50,612 nucleotides of DNA from Clostridiales bacterium (GTDB lineage: Bacteria; Bacillota; Clostridia; Christensenellales; Borkfalkiaceae), in NCBI GenBank assembly GCA_003523255.1, contig DPGH01000012.1:1-50612 (forward strand). The letters are read 5' to 3'. A model generated the notes under the pieces. That model ran no database searches and was not told where the DNA came from. It saw nothing but the letters and a program-made list of their open reading frames with translations. A program made the translations under genes and the position numbers. Shown in pieces: positions 33,410 to 42,164 of the stretch; positions within the stretch are counted from its first letter, which is position 1, and each line of letters begins with the position of its first letter.

Positions 33410-35080
33410 ATGCAGATAAAATCCGATCTCGAGATAGCGAGAAGCGTTACTCCGGAGCGTATTTCGGTCATAGCCGAAAGAGCGGGGATAACCGAAGAAG
33501 AATACGAACCGTACGGTAAATATAAGGCAAAAATCGACCTTAGCATAATGGACAAAAAGCGTAAGGACGGTAAACTTATTTTGGTTACCGCGATTACGCC
33601 CACCCCCGCAGGAGAGGGAAAAACGACTACTACGATAGGTCTTGCGGACGCGCTTAAAAGGGCTGATAAAAAAGTCGTAGTCGCGTTGAGAGAACCGTCT
33701 TTAGGTCCGGTTTTCGGCGTTAAAGGCGGCGCGGCGGGCGGCGGATACGCGCAGGTTTTGCCTATGGAAGAAATAAACCTTCATTTTACGGGCGATTTCC
33801 ACGCGATAAGCGCGGCAAACAATCTTATAGCCGCAATGACGGATAACCATATATATCAGGGCAACGCGCTCGGTATAGATCCGCGCCGCATAACTTTTAA
33901 ACGGTGCGTAGATATGAACGACCGTCAGTTAAGGTTCGTTGTAGACGGGTTAGGCGGTAAAGCTAACGGCACGACGAGAGAGGACGGGTTCGATATAACC
34001 GTCGCTTCCGAAATAATGGCGGTGCTTTGTCTTGCTTCTTCGGTTAGGGATTTAAAAGAAAGACTTGCCAAAATAATAGTGGGTTATACGTACGAAGGTT
34101 CTCCGGTAACGGTCGCGGACATTAAAGCCGCGGGGGCGGCTGCCGCACTCCTTAAAGACGCGTTAAAACCTAACCTCGTGCAAACGCTCGAAGGCACTCC
34201 CGCAATAGTTCACGGCGGACCTTTCGCCAACATCGCGCACGGGTGCAATTCGGTTATCGCCACGCGCACGGCGTTAAAACTCGCGGACTACGTGGTTACG
34301 GAAGCAGGCTTCGGCGCGGACCTCGGCGCGGAAAAGTTTTTCGATATAAAGTGCAGGTCGGCAAGCCTTACTCCGAGCGCCGCGGTTATCGTCGCTACGG
34401 TGCGCGCTTTAAAAATGCACGGCGGCGCGGCTAAAACGGATTTGGGAACCGAAAATCTTACCGCGCTCGAAAAAGGCATACCGAACCTTTTAAGACACGT
34501 TAAAAACGTAAAAGAAACGTTCGGCGTGCCGTCCGTCGTCGCAGTCAACCGTTTTCCTACGGATACCGACGCCGAAATAAAATTAGTTATAGATAAATGC
34601 GCTTCCCTCGGCGTAAAGGCGATTTTGTCCGACGTGTGGGCAAAAGGCGGCGCCGGCGGCGCGGAACTTGCGGAAGAAGTCGTTTCTCTCTGCGAAAAGA
34701 AAAACGCTTTTACTTTTGCGTACGATTTAACTGAAAGCATTGAAGAAAAAATAAACGACCTGGTCGTAAAGGTTTACGGCGGTGCGGGCGCAACTTTTAC
34801 CGCGGAAGCGAAAAAGCAGATAGATACGCTGACGGAGCAGGGATTCGGGGGGCTACCCGTGTGCGTCGCCAAAACGCAGTATTCTTTTTCCGACGACCCG
34901 AAAAAACTCGGCGCGCCGAACGATTTTTACGTTACCGTGAGAAACGTCAAAGTTTCCGCAGGGGCGGGCTTCGTCGTTGCGCTGACGGGTAACGTTATGA
35001 CGATGCCGGGGCTACCGAAAGTTCCCGCGGCAGAAAATATCGACGTAGACGAAAACGGCAATATAACCGGGTTGTTTTAA
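33410..35080 (+). CDS. fhs: Formate-tetrahydrofolate ligase
   Basis: Joins formate to tetrahydrofolate with ATP to give 10-formyl-THF, feeding purine synthesis and, in acetogens, the Wood-Ljungdahl methyl branch. The 556 residues are full length; the P-loop TPAGEGKTTTTIGL is near 65-78, REPSLGPVFGVKGGAAGGG and HFTGDFHAI follow, all family hallmarks. AAAGGAGG at 33398-33404 sets the ATG. It lies 12 bases after trkH and ends with a terminator; no metabolic link to potassium uptake is known to me, and other folate one-carbon genes are not nearby. Confidence 0.97.
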   Translation: MQIKSDLEIARSVTPERISVIAERAGITEEEYEPYGKYKAKIDLSIMDKKRKDGKLILVTAITPTPAGEGKTTTTIGLADALKRADKKVVVALREPSLGPVFGVKGGAAGGGYAQVLPMEEINLHFTGDFHAISAANNLIAAMTDNHIYQGNALGIDPRRITFKRCVDMNDRQLRFVVDGLGGKANGTTREDGFDITVASEIMAVLCLASSVRDLKERLAKIIVGYTYEGSPVTVADIKAAGAAAALLKDALKPNLVQTLEGTPAIVHGGPFANIAHGCNSVIATRTALKLADYVVTEAGFGADLGAEKFFDIKCRSASLTPSAAVIVATVRALKMHGGAAKTDLGTENLTALEKGIPNLLRHVKNVKETFGVPSVVAVNRFPTDTDAEIKLVIDKCASLGVKAILSDVWAKGGAGGAELAEEVVSLCEKKNAFTFAYDLTESIEEKINDLVVKVYGGAGATFTAEAKKQIDTLTEQGFGGLPVCVAKTQYSFSDDPKKLGAPNDFYVTVRNVKVSAGAGFVVALTGNVMTMPGLPKVPAAENIDVDENGNITGLF

Positions 35081-35109
35081 TTAAATTTAATAATATCGTA
35101 TATATTCGT

Positions 35110-35137
35110 AAAGGGCGTGCCGGCGGCGCGCCCTTTT
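35110..35137 (+). terminator. Terminator after fhs
   Basis: AAAGGGCG pairs with CGCCCTTT (35110-35117 with 35129-35136), extended by three inner pairs, followed by a short T run. Moderate to good intrinsic terminator. Confidence 0.75.
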
Positions 35138-35232
35138 GCATTACGATAAAACCGTTCACGAGCGAGTAAAAATCACCTGTTACGCCGCCGTAAAACAATT
35201 TAAAAAATTTTTTAAAAATTTATATAAAACTC

Positions 35233-35260
35233 TTGACAAAACTTTTCGTTCGTATATAAT
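35233..35260 (+). promoter_or_regulatory. SigA promoter of hsp20
   Basis: TTGACA (35233-35238), a 16-base spacer and TATAAT (35255-35260), both perfect. The start is expected near 35267, inside the CIRCE operator. Confidence 0.9.
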
Positions 35261-35265
35261 TATAA

Positions 35266-35292
35266 TTAGCAATTGAGAAAAGAGAGTGCTAA
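35266..35292. promoter_or_regulatory. CIRCE operator (HrcA site) before hsp20
   Basis: TTAGCAATT, nine bases, GAGTGCTAA: the right half is perfect and the left half has two mismatches to the consensus TTAGCACTC-N9-GAGTGCTAA. Placement over the start site is classical for HrcA repression. Confidence 0.88.
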
Positions 35293-35344
35293 CACTTAAA
35301 TAAATCGATTGCCAAAAATATATTATAAAAGGAGAATAAATATT

Positions 35345-35767
35345 ATGAAAAACTATTTGAGTGAAAAAAACGACGGTTGGAACTTCGATACCTGGGGCGA
35401 CGCGTTTGAAGATTTATTCGGCATAAACGGCGGCGGCAAACGTCATAACGATATGAAGACGGATATTAAAGAGACCGAAAACGGTTACGAACTTTCGGTA
35501 GATATGCCGGGCTTTGAAAAGAGCGATATAAATCTTTCTCTTAAAAACGGATACCTTACCGTAACTGCGAAGAGAGAAGAAAAAGAAGAGGACAATAAAA
35601 AATACGTTCGCCGCGAAAGAAGTTTTTCCTGTTCGAGGAGTTATTACGTAGGCGATAAGATTACCGAAGAGGACGTAAAAGCAAAGTACGATAAAGGCAC
35701 GCTTATGCTTTTCGTTCCGAAAAACGAGAAAAAAGAACTTCCCGCAAAACGTATCGAAATAGAATAA
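35345..35767 (+). CDS. hsp20: Small heat shock protein, Hsp20/alpha-crystallin family
   Basis: ATP-independent holdase chaperone of 140 residues. A short Trp/Phe-containing N-terminal arm (WNFDTWGDAFEDLFG) precedes the alpha-crystallin domain (about 38-128) with ELSVDMPGFEKSDI, YLTVTAKRE and the GTLMLFVPK signature; RIEIE at the end is the IxI motif that links oligomers. The ATG at 35345 fits GGAG at 35331-35334, spacing ten; an extension upstream to 35309 would start inside the leader and lacks similarity. Transcribed alone from a CIRCE-controlled promoter, so heat induction through HrcA is predicted. Confidence 0.95.
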   Translation: MKNYLSEKNDGWNFDTWGDAFEDLFGINGGGKRHNDMKTDIKETENGYELSVDMPGFEKSDINLSLKNGYLTVTAKREEKEEDNKKYVRRERSFSCSRSYYVGDKITEEDVKAKYDKGTLMLFVPKNEKKELPAKRIEIE

Positions 35768-35775
35768 ACGACCAT

Positions 35776-35813
35776 AAAAAAACGGGCGCAAACGTTTTCG
35801 CGCCCGTTTTTTT
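35776..35813 (+). terminator. Terminator after hsp20
   Basis: Stem CGGGCGC/GCGCCCG extended by A and T runs (35776-35789 with 35800-35813), loop of ten. Strong intrinsic terminator. Confidence 0.92.
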
Positions 35814-35853
35814 CGTAAAACGGAGTTAAACGCTAAAATGTGCGTTTTAACGG

Positions 35854-35881
35854 TTGACAAACTTTTTTTCAAATGTATAAT
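35854..35881 (+). promoter_or_regulatory. SigA promoter of htpG
   Basis: TTGACA (35854-35859), a 16-base spacer and TATAAT (35876-35881). The arrangement with the following CIRCE copies that of hsp20 almost base for base. Confidence 0.9.
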
Positions 35882-35885
35882 ATAA

Positions 35886-35912
35886 TTAGCACTTAAAAGA
35901 TACGAGTGCTAA
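35886..35912. promoter_or_regulatory. CIRCE operator (HrcA site) before htpG
   Basis: TTAGCACTT, nine bases, GAGTGCTAA: one mismatch to the CIRCE consensus. It covers the predicted start site, so HrcA should repress htpG directly. Confidence 0.92.
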
Positions 35913-35937
35913 AATCTAATTTACGGAGAACATAAAA

Positions 35938-37812
35938 ATGAAACAGTTTAAGACGGAATCTAAAAGAATTTTGGACCTTATGGTCAACTCTATATATACG
36001 AATAAAGAAATATTTTTACGCGAACTTATTTCCAACGCGTCGGACGCGATAGACAAACTTAAATTCATATCGCTGACCGACGGGTCGGTGAATACCGATT
36101 TTAAAATCAAACTTTCGATAGACAAGGCGGCGCGTACGCTTACGATAGAGGATAACGGCATCGGCATGAGCGAGGAGGAACTTGAAAAAAATCTCGGTAC
36201 GATTGCGGAAAGCGGTACGCTCGCGTTTAAAAAAGAAAACGACGATAAAAACGGAGAACTGATAGGTCAGTTCGGCGTAGGCTTTTATTCGGCGTTTATG
36301 GTTGCGGATAAAATAGAAGTGTATTCCAAAAAGTACGGAGAGGACAAGGCTCATAAATGGACGAGCGCCGGCGCGGAAGGATATACGATAGAAGAAACGG
36401 AAAAAGAAGGTTTCGGTACTAAAATCGTTATCACGATTAAGCCCGACGGCGAAGATTACGATTATTGCGAGTTTTTGGACGAATACAAAATGATTCGACT
36501 CGTTAAAGAATATTCGGATTATATCCGTTATCCTATCGAAATGCCCGTAACCCGTTCGAGAAAGAAAGAGGGTTCGCCGGACGACAAACCGGAGTACGAG
36601 GATTATACCGAAATTCAGATACTTAACAGCATGGTTCCGCTATGGAAAAAACCGAAAGCGGAAGTTACCGACGAAAAACTCGCGGAGTTTTATAAAAACG
36701 AATTCCACGATTACGAGGCGCCCGTAAAAAGCATTTACGCAAAAATCGAAGGTACGGTCAGTTTCGACGCGCTCTTGTTCGTGCCGGCGCGCGCGCCTTA
36801 CAATTTTTACAGCAAGGACTATAAACGCGGACTTAAATTGTATTCCAACGGCGTTATGATTATGGAAGCGTGCGAGGACCTTTTACCCGATTACCTCGGG
36901 TTCGTCAAAGGCGTTATAGAATCGCCCGACCTTTCTCTTAACATTTCGAGAGAGATATTGCAGCAGGACAGACAGGTGAAAGCGATAGCGTCGAGCGTAG
37001 AGAAAAAGATAATCGCGGAACTCAAAAAAATGCAGGAAAGCGAACGTGAGAATTACGAAAAGCTTTTCGACACTTTCGGTTTGTCGCTTAAATTCGGCGT
37101 ATACTCGGGGTTCGGAATTAATAAAGATAAACTCAAAGACTTATTGCTTTTCCGTTCCTCTAAAACGGGCGGCGCGGTAACGCTTAAAGAGTACGTAGAA
37201 ACTCTCCCCGAAGGTCAGACCGAAATTCTGTATGCCTGCGGTGAAAGTTACGAACGCATTGCGGACGCGCCGAAGGTAAAAAAAGCGATAGAAAAAGGGC
37301 TTGCCGTATTGTACTTTAAAGACGACGTAGACGAGTTCGTTGCAAAAGTTCTCGGCGATTACGACGGCAAAAAATTCAAATCGGTTGCGGAAGCGGATTT
37401 CTCCGTGGTAAGCGAGGCGGAAAAAGAGGAAACCGCCAAAAAAGCCGAAGAATATAAAGCCGTTACCGATAAAATGAAAGAAGTTTTAAAGGATAAAGTT
37501 AAAGACGTTAAAATTTCGGGCGATCTTTCGTCTTATCCCGCATGTCTTACGAGCGGCGGCGATATATCCATAGAAATGGAAAAAGTATTAAATTCCATGC
37601 CCGGTGCGGACGGCAAACTTAAAGCCGAAAAGATTTTGGAACTCAACGCCGACCATAAGGTGCTTGAAAAACTTAAATCGCTTTGTGATTCCGGCGACGC
37701 GCTTTTCGACAAATACGCCGAAGTGTTATACGAACAGGCAAGACTGCTCGAAGGACTTTCGGTAGACAGCGTAAGCGATTTCGTTTCGGCGGTGTCGGAC
37801 ATAATAGGTTAA
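35938..37812 (+). CDS. htpG: Chaperone protein HtpG (Hsp90)
   Basis: Bacterial Hsp90, an ATP-driven dimeric chaperone, 624 residues with all three domains. The GHKL ATPase domain has ISNASDAIDKL (about 29-39), DNGIGMSEEEL and GQFGVGFYSAFMVADK; the middle domain has NISREILQQDRQVKAI with the ATP-contacting Arg; the C-terminal dimerisation domain ends at SDIIG without the eukaryotic MEEVD tail. GGAG upstream sets the ATG. In B. subtilis htpG is not in the HrcA regulon; here the CIRCE site indicates that it is. No obvious terminator follows; the ABC gene begins 62 bases on with its own ribosome binding site. Confidence 0.97.
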   Translation: MKQFKTESKRILDLMVNSIYTNKEIFLRELISNASDAIDKLKFISLTDGSVNTDFKIKLSIDKAARTLTIEDNGIGMSEEELEKNLGTIAESGTLAFKKENDDKNGELIGQFGVGFYSAFMVADKIEVYSKKYGEDKAHKWTSAGAEGYTIEETEKEGFGTKIVITIKPDGEDYDYCEFLDEYKMIRLVKEYSDYIRYPIEMPVTRSRKKEGSPDDKPEYEDYTEIQILNSMVPLWKKPKAEVTDEKLAEFYKNEFHDYEAPVKSIYAKIEGTVSFDALLFVPARAPYNFYSKDYKRGLKLYSNGVMIMEACEDLLPDYLGFVKGVIESPDLSLNISREILQQDRQVKAIASSVEKKIIAELKKMQESERENYEKLFDTFGLSLKFGVYSGFGINKDKLKDLLLFRSSKTGGAVTLKEYVETLPEGQTEILYACGESYERIADAPKVKKAIEKGLAVLYFKDDVDEFVAKVLGDYDGKKFKSVAEADFSVVSEAEKEETAKKAEEYKAVTDKMKEVLKDKVKDVKISGDLSSYPACLTSGGDISIEMEKVLNSMPGADGKLKAEKILELNADHKVLEKLKSLCDSGDALFDKYAEVLYEQARLLEGLSVDSVSDFVSAVSDIIG

Positions 37813-37874
37813 TTCAAGATTTTTTCAATGCGAAAGGGGTAAAATGCGGATAGCAAAGAAAGGAGTTTTTTAAT

Positions 37875-40376
37875 ATGGCAAACGGCGGCGTTGCACTTGA
37901 GTTAAAAGATATAGTAAAGGTTTACGGCGAGGGAGACTTTGCCGTAAACGCGCTTAAAGGCATCAACCTGACTTTCAGAAAAAACGAGTTCGTGTCCATT
38001 CTCGGACCTTCGGGTTGCGGCAAAACGACTTTGCTCAACATTATCGGCGGGCTTGACAGGTATACTTCGGGCGACCTCGTGATAGAGGGTAAATCAACCA
38101 AAAAATATACCGACAAAGACTGGGACGCTTACCGTAACAACTGTATAGGCTTCGTATTTCAGAGTTACAACCTTATACCGCATCAAACGGTGCTTTCTAA
38201 CGTAGAACTCGCGCTCGAACTTTCCGGCGTGCCTTCTGCGGTGAGAAAAGAACGCGCCCTTGCAATGCTTGAAAGAGTGGGTCTTAAAGGGCAAGAACAT
38301 AAAAAGCCCAATCAACTTTCGGGCGGGCAAATGCAGCGTGTGGCGATTGCCCGCGCGCTCGTCAACGACCCCGAAATTATTTTAGCCGACGAGCCGACCG
38401 GCGCGTTAGACTCCGAAACCAGCGTGCAGATAATGGATTTGCTTGCGGAAATCGCAAAAGACAAACTCGTTATCATGGTTACGCATAACGGCGAACTTGC
38501 GGAAAAGTATTCTACCCGCGTGATACGGTTTTTAGACGGCGAAATGCAAAGCGACAGCGACCCGTACGTTTCCGAAAAAACGGGCGAGGGTAAAAGAATG
38601 CGCAAACCCAAAATGGGTTTTAAAACCGCTTTCGCGCTGTCTTTGAAAAACCTTTTCAGTAAGCGCGCCAGAACCATTCTTACGTCGGTTGCGGGCAGCA
38701 TAGGCATAATCGGCGTCGCGCTCGTGCTTGCGCTTTCAAACGGATTTAACGCGTATATGTCGCGTATGCAAACGGATACGCTTTCCACTTATCCTCTTAC
38801 TATAAGCGAAAGTTCGGTAGACCTCTCCGCTTACGCGAAAGAAACGGAAGATTCCGTTAAAGAAAAATATCCCGAACTCGATAACGTGCTTGTACATTCG
38901 GCTTTCAAACGCCTTACCGGCATGCTTAAAACCAACAACTTAAAAGATAAAAGCGAAAACGGCTTTTTGCATTATCTCGAAACGAACGCGGATAAAGAGT
39001 TATATTACGCCATAACCAAGGGTTACGGCTTTGATATGAACGACTATTTTTACGCCGACATTAAACTTAACGGATATAACGCGTTTACGTCGGTAGACGC
39101 TATCGTTACGCAGATAGAAAAAAGTTTCGAGGATAAACTTAACGCCGCAATGGGGCTTAACACGAGTTTCGTACGTCAATATATTCCTACGATAGAGGAA
39201 ATGCCGGACAGAGACCTCGTGCTCGACCAGTACGACGTTTTGTACGGCGAACTGCCCGAATTCGACGAGGCTTCTTCGGATAAACTCGTGCTCGTGGTAG
39301 ACGAATACAACGGCGTTGCGGATATAACCTTAATGTTGCTCGGCTATATATCCGGCAGTTTTAACCCCGCGACCAACGATTTTACTTTCAGCGACGAAAA
39401 CGGCGTTAAAGAAAGTCTTTCGATAGAAGAAATAGTCGGTAAGGAATTTTATCTTGCCACTAACGACGTCGTATTCGATAAACTCGACCCGTCGGACCCG
39501 ACTTCGGGCGGGTATTCGTACGCGTTTGCGAACGTGGAAAAAACGGATACGCGGCTTAAAAAACTCACCGTTTCGGGAATACTGCGTGAAAAAAAGAACG
39601 TAGACGGCATTTTAGATGCGGGTCTTGCGTATTCTCCGCGCCTTACCGAAGAGGTTCTCGGTAGCGCGAAAGACAGCGAGATTGTTTCCGGCTTTACGGG
39701 CAGCACCGTTAAAGTTCGTTCCGCTTTTCCGACGGGAATTAAAGACGGAATTCCGCAATACGACGAAGAAAATTTAACGCTCCGCGCGATAGGCGGCGTA
39801 GACACCCCTTCCGATATAAAAATTTACGCCAAAAATTTTGAAGCGAAAGAACAAATAAAAGGCGTTATCGACGACTGGAACGAACTTAAAGGCGAAGACA
39901 GCCCCGATTATATAGCGTACTCGGATATGATGAGCATGATGTTCGGTATGCTCAACACGATGGTGAACGCCGTAACTTACGTACTCGTTGCGTTTACTTC
40001 TATATCGCTTATCGTTTCCAGCGTGATGATAGGCATAATAACGTATATCTCGGTAGTGGAGAGAACGAAAGAGATAGGCGTGCTCCGCGCGCTCGGCGCG
40101 GCAAAAGGCGAAATTTCCAACGTCTTTAATGCGGAAACTTTCCTTATAGGTTTGTTTGCGGGGCTTTTGGGCGTAGGCGTTACCTACCTTTTGAGCATAC
40201 CTATAAACATAATTCTCGCAAATCTCGTGCCGGAAGTCGGCAGACTTGCCGTACTTAATCCGATTGCGGCGGGGTCTTTAATCGCGATAAGCGTTTTACT
40301 TACTTTAATCGCGGGGCTGATTCCGGCGCGTATAGCCGCAAAAAAAGACCCCGTAATCGCGCTTCGTTCGGAGTAG
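37875..40376 (+). CDS. Fused ABC transporter ATPase-permease, MacB/FtsX type
   Basis: An 833-residue type VII ABC protein. The ATPase of the LolD/MacB class occupies about 1-235: Walker A GPSGCGKTT at 44-52, signature LSGGQMQRVAIARAL, Walker B IILADEPTGALD and the switch His in MVTHN. A basic linker leads to the permease: a first helix (about 268-290), a large extracytoplasmic domain of roughly 390 residues, and three C-terminal helices of the FtsX core (about 685-830). Such proteins do not move small molecules across the membrane but export peptides or transmit mechanical signals; some give resistance to antimicrobial peptides. Substrate unknown. AAAGGAG sets the start. No accessory or two-component genes adjoin. 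Confidence 0.9.
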   Translation: MANGGVALELKDIVKVYGEGDFAVNALKGINLTFRKNEFVSILGPSGCGKTTLLNIIGGLDRYTSGDLVIEGKSTKKYTDKDWDAYRNNCIGFVFQSYNLIPHQTVLSNVELALELSGVPSAVRKERALAMLERVGLKGQEHKKPNQLSGGQMQRVAIARALVNDPEIILADEPTGALDSETSVQIMDLLAEIAKDKLVIMVTHNGELAEKYSTRVIRFLDGEMQSDSDPYVSEKTGEGKRMRKPKMGFKTAFALSLKNLFSKRARTILTSVAGSIGIIGVALVLALSNGFNAYMSRMQTDTLSTYPLTISESSVDLSAYAKETEDSVKEKYPELDNVLVHSAFKRLTGMLKTNNLKDKSENGFLHYLETNADKELYYAITKGYGFDMNDYFYADIKLNGYNAFTSVDAIVTQIEKSFEDKLNAAMGLNTSFVRQYIPTIEEMPDRDLVLDQYDVLYGELPEFDEASSDKLVLVVDEYNGVADITLMLLGYISGSFNPATNDFTFSDENGVKESLSIEEIVGKEFYLATNDVVFDKLDPSDPTSGGYSYAFANVEKTDTRLKKLTVSGILREKKNVDGILDAGLAYSPRLTEEVLGSAKDSEIVSGFTGSTVKVRSAFPTGIKDGIPQYDEENLTLRAIGGVDTPSDIKIYAKNFEAKEQIKGVIDDWNELKGEDSPDYIAYSDMMSMMFGMLNTMVNAVTYVLVAFTSISLIVSSVMIGIITYISVVERTKEIGVLRALGAAKGEISNVFNAETFLIGLFAGLLGVGVTYLLSIPINIILANLVPEVGRLAVLNPIAAGSLIAISVLLTLIAGLIPARIAAKKDPVIALRSE

Positions 40377-40402
40377 TTTTACGGACGGCAAAGGATATAA
40401 CG

Positions 40403-40435
40403 AAAAAACTTTTCCTTATCGGGAAAGGTTTTTTT
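40403..40435 (+). terminator. Terminator after the ABC transporter
   Basis: A 13 bp stem (40403-40415 with 40422-40434, one G-U pair) with a 6-base loop and the T run as 3' arm. Good intrinsic terminator. Confidence 0.85.
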
Positions 40436-40464
40436 GCTTATCGGGATAAAAACTATATTTTTTG

Positions 40465-40493
40465 TTGAAAAAATAATAAATATATGCTACAAT
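40465..40493 (+). promoter_or_regulatory. Promoter of the Wzz/BY-kinase gene, extended -10
   Basis: TTGAAA (40465-40470), a 17-base spacer, TGC then TACAAT (40488-40493). The TGn gives an extended -10. Predicted start near 40500, about 60 bases before the gene. Confidence 0.82.
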
Positions 40494-40560
40494 ATACAAG
40501 GCGTTAAGGTAGTTTTTGCCATTAAACGCCGATCTGAATTTTTATTATCGGAGAAAGTTT

Positions 40561-42060
40561 ATGGATAACGTAACCGAAAACACTGCCGCAAAAACTGAAA
40601 AAGAAATCAGTTTAGGCGAGATTTTTTACGTTTTTTGCAAACACATTTTATGGGAAATTCTGATTTTCGCCATAATACTCGGCGCGGGGCTCGGCTTTGC
40701 GTTTAAATCTAAAGACTATTACGTCGCTTCGGCAGACGTGGTTGTTAAAGCGGGTTTAAGCGACGAAACCAAACAGAATTACAACGATACCATACTCGCG
40801 CAAAAATACCTCGTAACCGTTTGCGACGTTCTTAAAACGCCCACTTTTATCAGCCGTGCGGAAAGAAACGAATTTGTCGGCGGTAAAAAAATTTCGACTA
40901 AAAATCTTTCAACGAGTTATAACGACGACTCGCTCGTTATAAAAATCTCGTATAAAGACGGCGATAAATCCGCCGCCGAAAATAAGCTTAAAGCGATTAT
41001 TTCCGAGATAGAAACGTTTTCTAAAGAAGTAGACGAAACGGGTAAGAGCAAATATTTCGGCGCGGAAATCAAAGTAGTTCCTATATCGGACGAAGCGGGC
41101 GCGGTTGACCCGACGACCGCAACTTTATCCGATAAAAACAAAATAATAGTAATTTCGGCGGTAATCGGTTTGGTCGCGATAGTGGCGTACGTATTCTGCG
41201 TGGTGCTTTTCGGCGATAAAGTTTCTTCCGTAGACAAACTCGAGAAAGTTACCGGCAAGCGCAACGTTATGACTATCGGCAAAAAACGCCTTTCAAAAGA
41301 GGACAAAAAACAATGCGCCGCCGAAGACGCTACGCGTAAGTTCCTTAAACTTAACGTCGATAAACTTGCCGATACCATGATTTATTTAAGCGATGACGGT
41401 AAAAATCAGGTTTACCAGATCCAGTCGGCTGTTTCGGACGAGGGTAAAACCACTGTTGCCGTTAACCTTGCGATAAGCCTCGGAGCGAACGCCAGAAAAA
41501 CGCTTATTATAGACTGCGACTTTGCGCACCCCACCGTACACCGTGCATTCAGAATTTCGAGAATAGTCGGTATAACCGATTACTTTAAAGGCGAAAAAGA
41601 TTTTGACGGCATAATAAAACATACCGGTTACGATAATCTCGACATAATAACCTGCGGCGAAACGATAACCGACCACACGATATTCTTTACTTCCCGCAAA
41701 TTCAAAAACATAATCGAAGAGGCGAGAAAGAGATACGATTTCGTTATATTAGATTGCGCGCCGATTAAACTTATGTCTGACTACATTAACGTTTCTCCGC
41801 TTGTAGACGCAACCGTTTTGGTCGTTGAAAGCGACAGAACCAGCGCGAGAGATCTTGCCCGCATAGTAGAAGATTTAAGAGTTTGCAACGCAAATCTCGT
41901 CGGTACCGTGTTCAATTTCAGCGCGACAGCGGGCGGTAAAAATAACTATTACTATAAAAAAGAGTTGAAAGCGGAAGCGGAGATGCTTACCGGTACGACC
42001 GTTGAGGGTGAAACCGCCGGAGAAACCGCGCAAACCGATAAAGACGAACGCGCCGAATAA
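40561..42060 (+). CDS. Fused Wzz-type chain-length/bacterial tyrosine kinase protein
   Basis: A 499-residue protein joining the two parts that Firmicutes usually encode separately (CpsC/CapA and CpsD/CapB). The N-terminal part has two membrane helices (about 29-47 and 194-217) around a Wzz-like periplasmic-side domain. The cytoplasmic part is a BY-kinase domain: Walker A VSDEGKTT with K296, Walker A' LIIDCDFAHP and Walker B FVILDCAP. A short Tyr cluster Y463-Y465 near the end may be the autophosphorylation site, fewer Tyr than usual. The role would be control of polysaccharide export, but no glycosyltransferase or polymerase gene adjoins. GGAG and homology favour the ATG at 40561 over an upstream TTG at 40516. 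Confidence 0.82.
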   Translation: MDNVTENTAAKTEKEISLGEIFYVFCKHILWEILIFAIILGAGLGFAFKSKDYYVASADVVVKAGLSDETKQNYNDTILAQKYLVTVCDVLKTPTFISRAERNEFVGGKKISTKNLSTSYNDDSLVIKISYKDGDKSAAENKLKAIISEIETFSKEVDETGKSKYFGAEIKVVPISDEAGAVDPTTATLSDKNKIIVISAVIGLVAIVAYVFCVVLFGDKVSSVDKLEKVTGKRNVMTIGKKRLSKEDKKQCAAEDATRKFLKLNVDKLADTMIYLSDDGKNQVYQIQSAVSDEGKTTVAVNLAISLGANARKTLIIDCDFAHPTVHRAFRISRIVGITDYFKGEKDFDGIIKHTGYDNLDIITCGETITDHTIFFTSRKFKNIIEEARKRYDFVILDCAPIKLMSDYINVSPLVDATVLVVESDRTSARDLARIVEDLRVCNANLVGTVFNFSATAGGKNNYYYKKELKAEAEMLTGTTVEGETAGETAQTDKDERAE

Positions 42061-42084
42061 AATCAAATCAAATTTTAAGTCAAA

Positions 42085-42118
42085 TAACGCTCGCATTTAT
42101 CTGCGGGCGTTAATTTTT
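42085..42118 (+). terminator. Terminator after the Wzz/BY-kinase gene
   Basis: A 10 bp stem AACGCTCGCA/TGCGGGCGTT (one G-U) plus an A-T closing pair, 6-base loop, followed by ATTTTT. Good intrinsic terminator. Confidence 0.83.
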
Positions 42119-42129
42119 GCTTAATTTTA

Positions 42130-42158
42130 TTGTATTTTCGCCCGAAAAGTGTTAAAAT
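42130..42158 (+). promoter_or_regulatory. Promoter of the InlB-repeat lipoprotein gene, extended -10
   Basis: TTGTAT (42130-42135), a 17-base spacer and TAAAAT (42153-42158) with TGT before it (extended -10). The start is expected at 42164-42166, that is, at the ATG itself (42165). Confidence 0.78.
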
Positions 42159-42164
42159 ATAAAT

